Part shown: positions 1 to 9,070 of the stretch, in pieces | Position numbering within the stretch: the stretch's first letter is position 1 | Layout of the letters: every line of letters starts with the position of its first letter | Assembly (NCBI GenBank): GCA_016283195.1 | Contig: JAEEML010000147.1 | Span: 1 to 31,588 of the forward strand | Source of the DNA: Deltaproteobacteria bacterium | GTDB lineage: Bacteria > JAEEML01 | DNA length: 31,588 nucleotides | Direction: 5' to 3' | Position numbers and translations under genes: made by a program | The notes under the pieces: model-generated | Database searches by the model: none | Seen by the model: the letters and a program-made list of their open reading frames with translations, nothing else | Told to the model about the DNA's origin: nothing

Positions 1-45
1 ACGCCGCCAGCGTTCGTTCTGAGCCAGGATCAAACTCTCCAATTA
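1..45 (-). rRNA. rrs: 16S ribosomal RNA, 5' end only (partial)
   Basis: The reverse complement of the first bases carries the near-universal bacterial 16S start, AGAGTTTGATCCTGGCTCAG, followed by AACGAACGCTGGCGGCGT. Aligned to the E. coli numbering, base 1 of the mature RNA falls near position 45 and the gene runs leftward out of the window. Only about 45 nt of roughly 1.5 kb are present, too few for phylogenetic placement. The gene lies downstream of, and in the same orientation as, the long minus-strand gene run that ends with the phospholipase-D-like gene. Confidence 0.95.
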
Positions 46-218
46 TAAATTGGAAAGAATCAATTCTGATTCTTAATTAACGTTGGTCTTACTGTTTTTT
101 CGACCGTTATGAGTTCTTTTTTGAACTCGCAACGTGCGTCTTTATCGTATATCCGATATTCAGTTTTCAGGGAGCTAAGCCGCAGGGCGGCTGGTCAGCT
201 CTTGCTGACGTGAGCGGC
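46..218 (-). other. 16S rRNA leader with two short hairpins
   Basis: This is the non-coding stretch between the proposed rRNA promoter and the 16S 5' end. It contains an inverted repeat at 111-128 (GAGTTC, six-base loop, GAACTC), another at 57-72 (GAATCA, four-base loop, TGATTC), and a third straddling the mature 5' end at 39-53 (CCAATT, three bases, AATTGG). On the transcribed strand a CTGAAAACTGAAT segment lies near 161-173. Such structures are expected of antitermination and processing leaders. No open reading frame with a ribosome-binding site was seen. Confidence 0.5.
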
Positions 219-246
219 ATATTACTCGGATTAATTTCAGAGTCAA
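219..246 (-). promoter_or_regulatory. rRNA operon promoter, proximal
   Basis: On the minus strand TTGACT (246-241) is separated by 16 nt from TAATAT (224-219). The segment just upstream (247-275) is an almost pure A/T run resembling an UP element. Downstream of the -10 the sequence becomes GC-rich, as is common at growth-rate-regulated rRNA promoters. It is a sequence match only. Confidence 0.6.
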
Positions 247-287
247 GAACTTTTTTTAAAAAATATTAAAAAAATTTACTGCCGGCT

Positions 288-316
288 ATTTTATTTCAAT
301 TTTCAACCAGTTACAG
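288..316 (-). promoter_or_regulatory. Possible distal tandem rRNA promoter
   Basis: On the minus strand CTGTAA (316-311), a 17-nt spacer and TAAAAT (293-288, five of six matches to the sigma-70 -10) lie about 70 nt upstream of the proximal promoter. Tandem promoters are normal for rRNA operons. The -35 match is only three of six, so this is tentative. Confidence 0.35.
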
Positions 317-370
317 CTTGGATTGACAAAAAAAGAAGAATTAAGGAATTAATCAGCGAGTGCTAAGAGC

Positions 371-2884
371 TTACTCATCTTTTCCTTTTGGTTCATCGCC
401 ATCATCGGATTGGGGAGCATCGGCAGGCAAGAGATCCACATCTTTAAGAATCTGCACCTTTCCAGGTTCATCCACCATAATTTCCGGGCCGGCCCCCTTG
501 CGCCAATAGAGTTTACCGGTGATGCGCACTGTTTTATCGGTATAGGTAGTCACCGGATCAATCTTCATCTTGGTAAAATTACTCACATCTTTTTCATGAA
601 TAAAGAAAGCCGGAGCCCGTTTGGGATCACTGGTCAAACGGAAAGTATGCCCCTTAGAATCGGTATTTACCATTACTACATGGCCTTCCAGCATCACTTC
701 ACGGCCAATAAAATTAAGCGACTCCCCGGGAAGCACTATGGGCATAGAACACTGCTTGGAGGGAATATAAAGCAGCTGCTTTTCATAGCGCACCTGATAC
801 CAGCGGGTAAATCCCTTTTTAAAGTTTTTAATAACATCCAAACGGCTGCCCTTAGCTAAACTAACCACCGGTGCACTGTTATTATCGGGAGTAGCAAAAA
901 GAGCGGCGCTTTCTACAGCTACTTCCACTCCGTGCTCGCGGGAATGGCGCCAGTCATCATCGAAAATATCGGCATAGTAGCTGGCAATTTGCGGCTGATC
1001 AATCACCACACCAGCCTCTCTGTTACCCTTAAAACTGTTCTCGGTCCAGTTGATGGAGCTGATATGCACCCTTTCTCTGTCGGCGATAATGCCCTTGGCG
1101 TGAATTTTGCCGACATTGGTAGTCTCCAAATTGATGACTTTAGCCTCAAGATCCAGATTCTCGCTTATTGCCAATTTATTGAGATAATTCACAGTATCGT
1201 CATTGTCTCGCGGGTCGCTGCGCTCGTTGTTATAAAAAGTGCCGTCGATAAGCACTCGCGTACGCACTCCGCGCCGCGCTGCTTGCACCACCGCCGTTAA
1301 AGGCAAATTGGGCGTGGTAGCCATCGAGCCGTTTTTGCCTTTGCCCCACCAGAGAGGGATGGAATTTTCCAAAACATAGAGCTCTTTTTTGGCTGAATTC
1401 ATCAGCTTCAAAAGGGAGCTTTCTTCATCCAGGCAGTTATCCGGCGAAAGAACTATTTCGAGACGCGCCGGCCCGGTAACCTCCACCGGCTCGCGCACTC
1501 TCTTATATTGCCCTGTCGGCACCGAGCGATTGAGCACAAAAGAGCCTTTATAAGGGAGGCCGTAACTATCACTCAGATCATCGTTAATTCCAATAATATC
1601 CTTATGGTTCAGCGGATCGACATCGTCTTTAAAAACTTCCAAAAACTGGGCTGCCAGTTTTGGCGATTCCACATGCACTTCCCAACCGCGGTTACCGGTA
1701 GATGGATTAATGGGATGGCCGCTATTGCCCCAGTTTTCAGTGCCGACAACCACCAATTTTTTATCCACTACCATATATTTGGTGTGCACAAAACGATAGC
1801 GGCGCTTAAGATCCTTATCAGCCGGCTGACCGATAAAATAAACAGTAGCTCCGGCTTTATGCAAACGATCGGCCTCATAGCGCACATCATCACCGAGGCC
1901 GCCAACCGTTTGCCCCTCAATGAGCATGGTAACTTTTACCCCGCGCTCCAAGGCTTTAACCAGGTGGTCGATGATAAAATCACCACTCGGGCGGTAAATA
2001 CTAATTTTAATTTCATCAGTAGCGCTATCCATGGCTGAGGTTAAACCGGCAAAATTGTTATCCGGCGCCGAAGTAGCTTTGATGCGCACGTTTTTTTCAT
2101 AGATAGGCGGAAAGGCAAATAGACTCTGCCCGGGGAACTCCACTCGGTGATAAGGGTCCACACCCAAAACGGCTGAGGAGCTGCTGGCATTCCAATCAGC
2201 ACTGGTATTGGTATCAAAAACCGGTCGGCCTTTTAAATCGGTATCACGGCGTAGCACCTGCCCTTTCCAGCCATAGATATTCATCTCTTTAAGGCTCACA
2301 CTGCCGCCCCGCCACTGGTTGGAAGGGATATTTTTCAAAGGCAAATCATCTACATCTTTAGTGGTATAAGGCACTACATCAATAGGCTTGTGCTTAGGGT
2401 TATGCAAAGAAACAACGCCCTGCAAATCCCCCAAATTAGGCCACGGGTTGTTCATATCACAATTGGGCACAGCGGATACGCTCTCTTCCGCTTCCATATC
2501 CGGCAAATAGCCAAAAACTTTCTTAAATGCCGCACCATTTTTGGCAATCCAGGCCGATTTTCCGGCTTCCAGCACAAAATCGGCCGGGAAGGTACAGCGC
2601 TGCGAAGCACTGGCGGCCTTTTTGGCATTCATCAGCCCATAAAGGTTGGAGATATAATATCCGCCCAGCTTAGCCGGGAAAGCACTGGCATTATAAATAC
2701 GCACCGCCTCATCAGGCCCTTTGCCGCTACGCATATTGCCGCTGAAATATACACCGGTAATCATCACTTTGGCATAGCGTTTACTGCCGTAATCGCCCTC
2801 TTTTTTGGCTTCCGCCGCTCGGGGAAAGATTAAACCGGCACACACCAAGGATAATACCAAGTACTTTGTCAGATGACGGTACAT
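371..2884 (-). CDS. Secreted phospholipase-D-family protein with lamin-tail-like, SH3-like and OB-like domains
   Basis: 837 aa from the ATG at 2884, which follows GGAGG by about 5 nt; a TTG four codons upstream is less likely. An N-terminal Sec signal peptide ends near AEA (about residue 26), so the protein is probably periplasmic or exported. Residues ~36-175 resemble a lamin-tail (LTD) domain. Two PLD half-sites follow: HTKYMVVD at 367-374, with GTENWGNSG behind it, and HAKGIIAD at 595-602, with SSINWTENS behind it. Both HxKxxxxD motifs are intact, so a two-site phosphodiesterase active centre is plausible. Residues ~655-715 look like a bacterial SH3-like module. The C-terminus (~725-810) looks like an OB-fold with an acidic, Lys-rich tail. 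Substrate is unknown: phospholipid, cardiolipin or nucleic acid are all possible. It sits 36 nt behind the cysteine-rich lipoprotein gene, likely the same transcript, and is the last gene before the rRNA operon. Confidence 0.85.
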   Translation of the reverse strand: MYRHLTKYLVLSLVCAGLIFPRAAEAKKEGDYGSKRYAKVMITGVYFSGNMRSGKGPDEAVRIYNASAFPAKLGGYYISNLYGLMNAKKAASASQRCTFPADFVLEAGKSAWIAKNGAAFKKVFGYLPDMEAEESVSAVPNCDMNNPWPNLGDLQGVVSLHNPKHKPIDVVPYTTKDVDDLPLKNIPSNQWRGGSVSLKEMNIYGWKGQVLRRDTDLKGRPVFDTNTSADWNASSSSAVLGVDPYHRVEFPGQSLFAFPPIYEKNVRIKATSAPDNNFAGLTSAMDSATDEIKISIYRPSGDFIIDHLVKALERGVKVTMLIEGQTVGGLGDDVRYEADRLHKAGATVYFIGQPADKDLKRRYRFVHTKYMVVDKKLVVVGTENWGNSGHPINPSTGNRGWEVHVESPKLAAQFLEVFKDDVDPLNHKDIIGINDDLSDSYGLPYKGSFVLNRSVPTGQYKRVREPVEVTGPARLEIVLSPDNCLDEESSLLKLMNSAKKELYVLENSIPLWWGKGKNGSMATTPNLPLTAVVQAARRGVRTRVLIDGTFYNNERSDPRDNDDTVNYLNKLAISENLDLEAKVINLETTNVGKIHAKGIIADRERVHISSINWTENSFKGNREAGVVIDQPQIASYYADIFDDDWRHSREHGVEVAVESAALFATPDNNSAPVVSLAKGSRLDVIKNFKKGFTRWYQVRYEKQLLYIPSKQCSMPIVLPGESLNFIGREVMLEGHVVMVNTDSKGHTFRLTSDPKRAPAFFIHEKDVSNFTKMKIDPVTTYTDKTVRITGKLYWRKGAGPEIMVDEPGKVQILKDVDLLPADAPQSDDGDEPKGKDE

Positions 2885-2920
2885 CAATACCTCCAACGGG
2901 TTTAAAAATTTATCGCTATA

Positions 2921-5161
2921 TTACCAATCGGTGGTGTTTATAATACGAATTCCAAGAATATTGGCCCGATGCTGGAAGGCATCAAAACCGATTTCCAAAT
3001 CGGCAATGTAAGCTTTGCCGATATCTTTATCATAAACCATTTTCACGAAAAAGCCGTTGGAAATATCGCTTTTAACGGCCCGACATTCATAATCGCGATC
3101 ATTCACTCTAACGCATTCTTCATTTTCCAGACAGCTGGTTGTGCAGTCAGAAAGCTTACTGCCCATAGGCATACAGGCAGCTAAATTGTTTTCACCAACC
3201 ACACAAGCTTCATCGCCGGTACATAAGTCGCCGCAGGGAGAGATGATCTTTCTGGACCAACTGTTACCGCTTTTATGGCTAACAACTAAATCAAGATTGG
3301 TGGAATCCTGATAAACAATAACCGGATTGGGAACCGGAGTAATTAGAATAGCGCTGTCAGCACCGACATAATGGCGCCCGTCATCGCGGATACCGTCATC
3401 AGCCACTTCGACATAACCTTCCGGCAAGTAGCCGTAAAAATGGCGCAATTCATTATTGGTGGCATCAAGATAAGAAACATGAAGTTTGCCGTCGGGAGCT
3501 ATCACCGCCGAAGCAAAACGGCCGACATCAATATCTGTTGCCCCACCGTTTTCCAAAGAGATTGCAAAGCTGCTGCCATCAAGAATCAGCGGCGTTTTAA
3601 AGCCTTTAATCTGCTGTATGCCGTTAACTACTTCGGTCTCGGCGGTGGCCACTTTGAGATTGCCATCAATAGAATCATGGTAAATAACGTGGGGAATGCT
3701 GTTATAAGTAACTATATTACTATAAAGGCCGACACCTTTGAGCACTTTGGCAATAGCGGGCATGGGAGCCAAGGGGAGACATTTAGAAACACCTTGTTCC
3801 AAAACGCAGGACTCACCTGAACGACAAGAGGCACAATCTTTCATAATAGAGCGACAAACTGTGCTCTCATCAATTTTTACACAAGATTGGTTATCGGGGC
3901 AGCTACCGCCGCAGGATTCGGCCGGAAGCGGTTTGGCATCAAGGAGATAAAAGTCCCAATCGCTCTTCGCGGCTGGCATGGCATTCTTCGCTTTGGCATA
4001 AACCAAGCCGGTTACTTCTTCGGATGCGCCGTCAACCATGCCTCTAACCATCATGTAACTTAATTGCGGACGGTCGTCTTCGCCGATATGCAAATCAATG
4101 TAGCGGCCGGTATCGGCGGGCTTAGCAGCTGCTGTAAGCTGGCCGTTATCAACTGTCGTTATATGCCAATCGGAATTACTGTCGAGGCGAGCAAATTTAA
4201 CAGCATGATTATCCAAATCATAATAGGCTATGGCCGGCAGATTATTTCTTACAGCAATGGCAGTATATTGGCCGACATTAGGCCCGGGCTCGGCAAAACC
4301 ATGGCGAATACCGGTGGGGCTGCCAATCAAATTGCCGCTTTCCGGCACACCATCAATATAATTAGTGGATATTAAGTGCCCATCGGCGCGATCATAAACA
4401 GTCAGCACCAGGTCGCCGTAAGTATCGTCATAACTGGAAACAAAAATATGGTCACTACCAAGGGCAATATCGGCGAAACGGCCGATGACGCCATAAGTAA
4501 GCGGCGGCAGGGTTTCGCAGCGGCAGCGAAGTTCACAGCAGTGGTCAAAAATCATAGAATCAGGATCTTCATATACCAATAGTTCACCGGTACCGCAGCT
4601 CTTATTGCAACTATCTTTGCCCGAACCGCCGGCCGGTATATAAGGCACCGGTTCACAAGAATTGGTCTCTATATTGCAAACAGTGCCGCTTTCGCAAAAG
4701 CCGTCACAAGGAGCTCTAAGCACACAGCGCCCGGCAAAATACTGGCTGCCGACCGGGCAACCGCCATTCGCGGAGACGGGCGGAAAACCGCAGGTTTTGC
4801 TATCAGTAGCCACCAGGGGGCGATCTAAACACATCTGTCCTTCGGGACACTCGGCACTATCGGTACATTTTTGAATAGACGAAGCCGGGATTTTACATTC
4901 ACCACTAGAAAGGCACGACATACCGGGGCAACAATTTCCGCCGGCTTCTTCCACAGCATCACAGCGGGCTACGGTACATTCGCCTTTTCTATAGACTTTA
5001 CCATCATCACAATTATCCGGGGCGTGGCGCTTGGCACAGCTTGGGCCATCATTTTCGGCAGGCGCAGCGCGTTTACAAGCCGGCAACGAGAGCAGGAAAG
5101 AGGCACAAATGAGCGGCATTAAGAGATAAATCCGCTTGCTAGGTAAAGATGGAATACTCAT
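2921..5161 (-). CDS. Large cysteine-rich lipoprotein, beta-propeller-like, function unknown
   Basis: 746 aa. AAGGAG lies about 10 nt before the ATG at 5161. The N-terminus is a lipoprotein signal with lipobox SLPAC (Cys29 predicted lipidated), so the protein is probably anchored in the outer or inner membrane facing the periplasm or surface. The first ~215 residues are rich in Cys pairs (for example NCCPGMSC and CPEGQMC). Two further Cys-rich inserts of about 45 residues, with patterns like CxxxCxxxxxCV, interrupt a region of about 500 residues. That region has repeated beta-rich phrases such as PAIAYYDLDN, PQLSYMM, PHVIYHDS and LHVSYLDA, suggesting propeller-type blades. Such Cys-rich, lineage-specific lipoproteins are common in Myxococcota-type genomes, but I cannot name a function. 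It is followed closely by the phospholipase-D-like gene and preceded by a perfect palindrome in its 5' leader. Confidence 0.75.
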   Translation of the reverse strand: MSIPSLPSKRIYLLMPLICASFLLSLPACKRAAPAENDGPSCAKRHAPDNCDDGKVYRKGECTVARCDAVEEAGGNCCPGMSCLSSGECKIPASSIQKCTDSAECPEGQMCLDRPLVATDSKTCGFPPVSANGGCPVGSQYFAGRCVLRAPCDGFCESGTVCNIETNSCEPVPYIPAGGSGKDSCNKSCGTGELLVYEDPDSMIFDHCCELRCRCETLPPLTYGVIGRFADIALGSDHIFVSSYDDTYGDLVLTVYDRADGHLISTNYIDGVPESGNLIGSPTGIRHGFAEPGPNVGQYTAIAVRNNLPAIAYYDLDNHAVKFARLDSNSDWHITTVDNGQLTAAAKPADTGRYIDLHIGEDDRPQLSYMMVRGMVDGASEEVTGLVYAKAKNAMPAAKSDWDFYLLDAKPLPAESCGGSCPDNQSCVKIDESTVCRSIMKDCASCRSGESCVLEQGVSKCLPLAPMPAIAKVLKGVGLYSNIVTYNSIPHVIYHDSIDGNLKVATAETEVVNGIQQIKGFKTPLILDGSSFAISLENGGATDIDVGRFASAVIAPDGKLHVSYLDATNNELRHFYGYLPEGYVEVADDGIRDDGRHYVGADSAILITPVPNPVIVYQDSTNLDLVVSHKSGNSWSRKIISPCGDLCTGDEACVVGENNLAACMPMGSKLSDCTTSCLENEECVRVNDRDYECRAVKSDISNGFFVKMVYDKDIGKAYIADLEIGFDAFQHRANILGIRIINTTDW

Positions 5162-5180
5162 ATCAACAATCTCCTTCAGT

Positions 5181-5197
5181 TTTGCGCCAAGCGCAAA
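5181..5197. promoter_or_regulatory. 17-bp perfect palindrome in leader of the cysteine-rich lipoprotein
   Basis: TTTGCGC, three bases, GCGCAAA: a seven-base perfect inverted repeat lying 20-36 nt upstream of the ATG at 5161, between tcdA and the lipoprotein gene. It could be an operator, or an RNA hairpin ending 20 nt before the start codon. No T-run follows on the minus strand, so it is not a convincing intrinsic terminator for tcdA. Confidence 0.45.
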
Positions 5198-5249
5198 TGC
5201 TCACAGATGTTACCCCAATTTGCACTTTATGAACATTAAAAAAATGCAT

Positions 5250-6074
5250 TTAGGTGCTATTTTGGGGAATAGTTTTCAACTTTTTGCGATAAGCCGCCGG
5301 CAACATCTTTCTAAAAGCCGGATTATAATCGGCCAATATTATAGCCAAAACAGCCGAGGCTACAGTAAACCCCAGGACAGCCGGCACCGGGCTAATAGTG
5401 CCGAGAGGCCGCCGCACCCGCCCGCGAGTAGTGGCCGCTTCGCTTTCATCGGGCTCACCCATGCCACTCAGATCGGGCAATTCTTTGGAATAAACAGCCA
5501 GGACTTCAGCCAAATGGGCTCCCAGGCCGCGATGCCGGAGGCCCTTGCGAATTTTGGCTCCGAGGCGGTCATTTGTCACTTCATCAAGCGGAGCAATGGC
5601 AATTTGCGTCGGGTCATATCTAAGAGCCGCGCCCATAGCAGTAACCAAAGGAATATGGCGGGTTAAAGCATTGGTTATCAGAGCCAGCTTGGGATTTAAG
5701 GAGTCAATGGCATCTAACACCACCTCCGGCCCAAGGGCGAAAATTTCCTCAGCTGTATCTTCATGAAAAAATAGTTCGCGCCCCAAGACAACGGCGTGCG
5801 GATTAATCTGCTTGGCCCGCTGAGCAGCCAGCGCAACTTTGGCTTTGCCGATATTGGTACTTTTGGCCAAAAGCTGGCGGTTGATATTGCTCTCACTGAT
5901 TACATCGGCATCGCAGAGAATAATTCGCCCGATACCGGCTCGCACCAGAGCTTCGGCTGCATAACCGCCCACACCGCCCAGGCCGATAACCGCCACGCTG
6001 GTATCAGCCAGCTTTTCCAGCGCTTCTTTGCCAAGTAAAAGTTCCGAACGTTCCTGCCAAGGTGCCGTAGTCAT
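5250..6074 (-). CDS. tcdA: tRNA threonylcarbamoyladenosine dehydratase (TcdA/CsdL, E1-like)
   Basis: 274 aa, the usual length. It belongs to the ThiF/MoeB/HesA E1-like superfamily, with the nucleotide-binding loop GLGGVGGYAAEAL at residues 31-43, the acidic D55AD, and the ESNINRQLLA segment used in adenylation. The TcdA subgroup is indicated by the phrases AALRYDPTQI and KIRKGLRHRG, and by the absence of a MoeB-type zinc site. TcdA catalyses ATP-dependent dehydration of t6A to cyclic t6A at position 37 of ANN-decoding tRNAs in the cytoplasm. Its ATG overlaps the stop of tatD by 4 nt (ATGA), so the two are translationally coupled. It is the end of the dnaG-rpoD-tatD-tcdA run. Confidence 0.9.
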   Translation of the reverse strand: MTTAPWQERSELLLGKEALEKLADTSVAVIGLGGVGGYAAEALVRAGIGRIILCDADVISESNINRQLLAKSTNIGKAKVALAAQRAKQINPHAVVLGRELFFHEDTAEEIFALGPEVVLDAIDSLNPKLALITNALTRHIPLVTAMGAALRYDPTQIAIAPLDEVTNDRLGAKIRKGLRHRGLGAHLAEVLAVYSKELPDLSGMGEPDESEAATTRGRVRRPLGTISPVPAVLGFTVASAVLAIILADYNPAFRKMLPAAYRKKLKTIPQNST

Positions 6075-6850
6075 GATATTTTTCCAAATAATTTATGGGT
6101 ATTTTGTTCGGTAATCTCGTCAACTTCTGCCAAAGTCATTTGGCGAATATCGGCTATAGTCCGGGCGACATATTTAAGGTGCTTAGGCTCTACAGTGCCC
6201 GGAGTAAGCCCTTCTATGCCAATAGAGGGGCTATCGGTTTCCAGCAATATATTTTCAAGCGGCAACTTGGCCGCCAGCGTGCGTATTCTACGCGCTCCAG
6301 GCCGGGTTACCGAGCCGGAAAAACTCACATAAACGCTTCCGCGCTTTAAAAGCGGCTCAAGCTGTTCTAAGCTCCCGGAAAAGCTATGAAGCACAAGTGG
6401 TTGCGGCGGCCGGCTCAAAAGAATGTCCAGCACTTTTTGCCCGGCTTTACGCGCATGAATAATGGCCGGCAAACCTAGCTCATTAGCCAAATCCAGCTGG
6501 GCCAAAAAGATGGGCAGCTGCTCTTCAATTGGCCGCTCTATATTGCCATCCAGGCCGATTTCGCCGATAGCCGCAACTTTAGATCCATTTTTGGCAAGTG
6601 CCCTTAACTCGCCAATATAATCCGGAGGTACATTGCCCAGATACCAAGGATGCACTCCAATTGCCACATATAAAGCCGGTAATTCTTTGGCCCAGGCATG
6701 GAGGAGACGGCTGCTCGCAATGTCTGTCGCAGCGGCAATAACGGCCCCAACGTCCTCTTTAGCCGCCATAGCCAAAAAATCGGCTACACCACTTGAGCCA
6801 CTAGCGGCTATTTCTGGAATCAAAAAGGGATGAGCATGGATATCTATCAA
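6071..6850 (-). CDS. tatD: TatD-family metal-dependent deoxyribonuclease
   Basis: 259 aa, normal for TatD. The metal-binding residues are visible: HAH at 5-7, Glu in AIGEIGLD (E97), His132 in IIHARKA, His155 in LHSFSG and Asp206 in LLETDSP. TatD proteins are TIM-barrel 3'-5' DNA exonucleases linked to repair and DNA fragmentation. The reading frame has no ATG or GTG near the expected N-terminus; the only reasonable start is TTG at 6850, which gives the canonical MIDIHAH beginning. It lies 11 nt after the rpoD stop with only a weak GGAT as ribosome-binding site, so coupling to rpoD translation is likely. Confidence 0.92.
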   Translation of the reverse strand: MIDIHAHPFLIPEIAASGSSGVADFLAMAAKEDVGAVIAAATDIASSRLLHAWAKELPALYVAIGVHPWYLGNVPPDYIGELRALAKNGSKVAAIGEIGLDGNIERPIEEQLPIFLAQLDLANELGLPAIIHARKAGQKVLDILLSRPPQPLVLHSFSGSLEQLEPLLKRGSVYVSFSGSVTRPGARRIRTLAAKLPLENILLETDSPSIGIEGLTPGTVEPKHLKYVARTIADIRQMTLAEVDEITEQNTHKLFGKIS

Positions 6851-6861
6851 AAGAGTATCCG

Positions 6862-9024
6862 TTAATTATCTATAAATGATTTAAGACGCTTGGCCCGGCT
6901 GGGATGACGCAGTTTGCGCAGAGCCTTGGCCTCAATCTGGCGGATACGTTCACGTGTAACTTCAAAATCCTGGCCCACTTCTTCCAAAGTGTGATCGCTC
7001 TTTTCGCCAATGCCAAAGCGCATTCTAAGCACTTTTTCCTCGCGCGGAGTCAAAGTGGCAAGCACTTTGCGCGTCTGCTCGGCCAAATTACTGGAAATCA
7101 CAGCTTCCGAAGGATTAACCACGCCTTTATCTTCAATAAAATCACCAAGATGGCTATCTTCTTCTTCACCTATCGGCGTTTCCAGAGAAATAGGCTCTTT
7201 GGCAATTTTCAAGACTTTGCGCACTTTATCAACCGGCAATTCCATTTTATCGGCAATTTCTTCCGGCGTCGGTTCCCGTCCCAGTTCCTGCACTAAATAG
7301 CGGCTGGTTCTGATGAGCTTATTGATAGTCTCAATCATATGCACCGGAATACGAATGGTGCGCGCCTGGTCGGCAATAGCTCTGGTAATAGCCTGGCGAA
7401 TCCACCAAGTAGCATAGGTGGAAAATTTATAGCCACGACTATATTCAAATTTATCCACCGCCTTCATCAGGCCGATATTGCCCTCTTGGATGAGGTCCAA
7501 AAACTGCAAACCGCGATTGGTATATTTTTTGGCAATGGAAACCACCAGGCGCAAGTTGGCTTCCACCAGCTCGGCCTTGGCCCGCTCGGCCTTATTCTCA
7601 CCTTCGGTAATCCCGCGAAAAGTCTGGCGCAATTGGTCGATACTCACGTTGGTATCAGCCATAATTTTGCGCCGCCTCTTTTCGCAATTAATAAAGAGCT
7701 GCTCAATAACCCGTTGCTGGGCTGCTGTGAGCTTTTGAAAAGCGGCGCTGGCGCGTAAATCGGCCACATCACCGGCCGTAGTCAGCATTTTACGCACCTC
7801 TTTTTCATTTAAGCCGAGATTTTGGCTCTGGCTTCTAATCTCGGCATCGGCCAAATCAAGGCGATGAATCACCCCTTTCAGCTTATTGATAATGCGGTCA
7901 AATTGTCTTTTAGAGAGCTTAACTTTCACCAAAACTGAGGTCATTTGGCGCTTATTTTGCTCTATAGCTGCCAAGCGGCTGGCCTTCTCCTTAGGTGGGC
8001 AATTGTTAAGGCCATCCATGTAAACTTTAACGGCCTCATTTAAAACCCGTATTTCCTCGATTTGGGCAATAATTTTGTCGCTGCGCAACTGCTCATCGGC
8101 CTCATCTTCATCAAAATCGCGCACAATTTCGCGCACTTTGACCGTACCGGCTTTTAGCTGCTCGGTTATCGCCAAAATCTCTTCAATCGCCAGCTGTGAG
8201 TTGATGACCACATCAAGTACTTCGCGCTCACCCTCTTCAATACGCTTGGCAATTTCCACCTCTCCCTCGCGGGAGAGGAGAGCTACCGAGCCCATTTTGC
8301 GCAAATACATCCGCACGGGATCATTGCTTTTGCTAACTAGGTCATCATCCTGCTGCTGGGCTTCTTCAAAAGCCTCGGCAGCAATAAGCGGAGATGGAGC
8401 CATAGCCGGCGAAGAGGTGTTGCCAGTTTGCGCTGCGGCGGCAAAACGGGCATCTTCGTCACCGCCTTCGTCAACAAAGAGGTCATCGTCCATCATCCCG
8501 TCTAGGTCGCCATCCAAATCACTGTCATCATCCGGACCTAGCAGAATTTCATCACCCGGGGCCTGCTGTTCGGTTTCGTTTTCGCTAAAATGTTTTTTAT
8601 TATCGGCTTTTGCTGGGGTAGCAGCTTTTTTACCACCACCACCTGGCACATGTAAATCGCTCAATAAATCCGGCAATAAGCCGGCAAACTGCTCACCGGG
8701 CGCCCCCGCTTTATCTGCGCTCTTTTCCGCATTTTTAGGCGGCACTGGCTCTTTAGAAGCCCGGCTCTCGGCTACTTCCTGAAGCAGATCACTGCCTAAT
8801 GGCAGATCATCGCGTTCGGGAAGCAAATCATTAGGCGGCTCCAGAGTATTTTTAGCCTCAGAATTTTCTATAGAAATATGCAAAAAAGCCGCTTTCTTTT
8901 TTAATTCATCAAAATCTATAGACAAAGGAGATTTAGCAGTACTCCTGAACGACATCAAGATTGCTTTATCAGCGCTTACTGTAATGGTTTTAGCCGCGTT
9001 TTCAGCGCTCCCTGATACCTTCAT
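6862..9024 (-). CDS. rpoD: RNA polymerase primary sigma factor RpoD (sigma-70)
   Basis: 720 aa from the ATG at 9024, placed 7 nt after a perfect GGAGG; this start is preferred over an upstream in-frame alternative. Region 1.2 begins near residue 234 ([12 protein letters not shown]). Region 2 contains the core-binding and -10 recognition phrases [34 protein letters not shown] and [11 protein letters not shown]. Region 3 ([10 protein letters not shown]) and region 4.2, with the DNA-binding helix [17 protein letters not shown], close the protein. It directs core polymerase to housekeeping promoters. The first ~233 residues are unusual: no clear region 1.1, but a Pro/Ala/Lys-rich linker and a very acidic stretch around 165-192. 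Gene order dnaG-rpoD-tatD is preserved. Confidence 0.97.
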   Translation of the reverse strand: MKVSGSAENAAKTITVSADKAILMSFRSTAKSPLSIDFDELKKKAAFLHISIENSEAKNTLEPPNDLLPERDDLPLGSDLLQEVAESRASKEPVPPKNAEKSADKAGAPGEQFAGLLPDLLSDLHVPGGGGKKAATPAKADNKKHFSENETEQQAPGDEILLGPDDDSDLDGDLDGMMDDDLFVDEGGDEDARFAAAAQTGNTSSPAMAPSPLIAAEAFEEAQQQDDDLVSKSNDPVRMYLRKMGSVALLSREGEVEIAKRIEEGEREVLDVVINSQLAIEEILAITEQLKAGTVKVREIVRDFDEDEADEQLRSDKIIAQIEEIRVLNEAVKVYMDGLNNCPPKEKASRLAAIEQNKRQMTSVLVKVKLSKRQFDRIINKLKGVIHRLDLADAEIRSQSQNLGLNEKEVRKMLTTAGDVADLRASAAFQKLTAAQQRVIEQLFINCEKRRRKIMADTNVSIDQLRQTFRGITEGENKAERAKAELVEANLRLVVSIAKKYTNRGLQFLDLIQEGNIGLMKAVDKFEYSRGYKFSTYATWWIRQAITRAIADQARTIRIPVHMIETINKLIRTSRYLVQELGREPTPEEIADKMELPVDKVRKVLKIAKEPISLETPIGEEEDSHLGDFIEDKGVVNPSEAVISSNLAEQTRKVLATLTPREEKVLRMRFGIGEKSDHTLEEVGQDFEVTRERIRQIEAKALRKLRHPSRAKRLKSFIDN

Positions 9025-9038
9025 ATTCTGCCTCCAAC

Positions 9039-9063
9039 AAAAAAGCATACCGGGCACACCCGG
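9039..9063 (-). terminator. Hairpin plus T-run between dnaG and rpoD (terminator/attenuator)
   Basis: On the minus strand CCGGG, loop TGTG and CCCGG (9063-9050) is followed after 5 nt by six T residues (9044-9039), only a few bases before the rpoD GGAGG. This resembles a short intrinsic terminator or attenuator. It could lower rpoD expression relative to dnaG readthrough, or act as a 5' stabilising stem for transcripts starting at the internal promoter. Confidence 0.4.
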
Positions 9064-9070
9064 CCGTACT

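Noticed and set aside
8075-8782. Long Ser-rich plus-strand frame opposite rpoD
   Set aside because: It is the shadow of the rpoD N-terminal coding region; codon pattern and homology support the minus strand.
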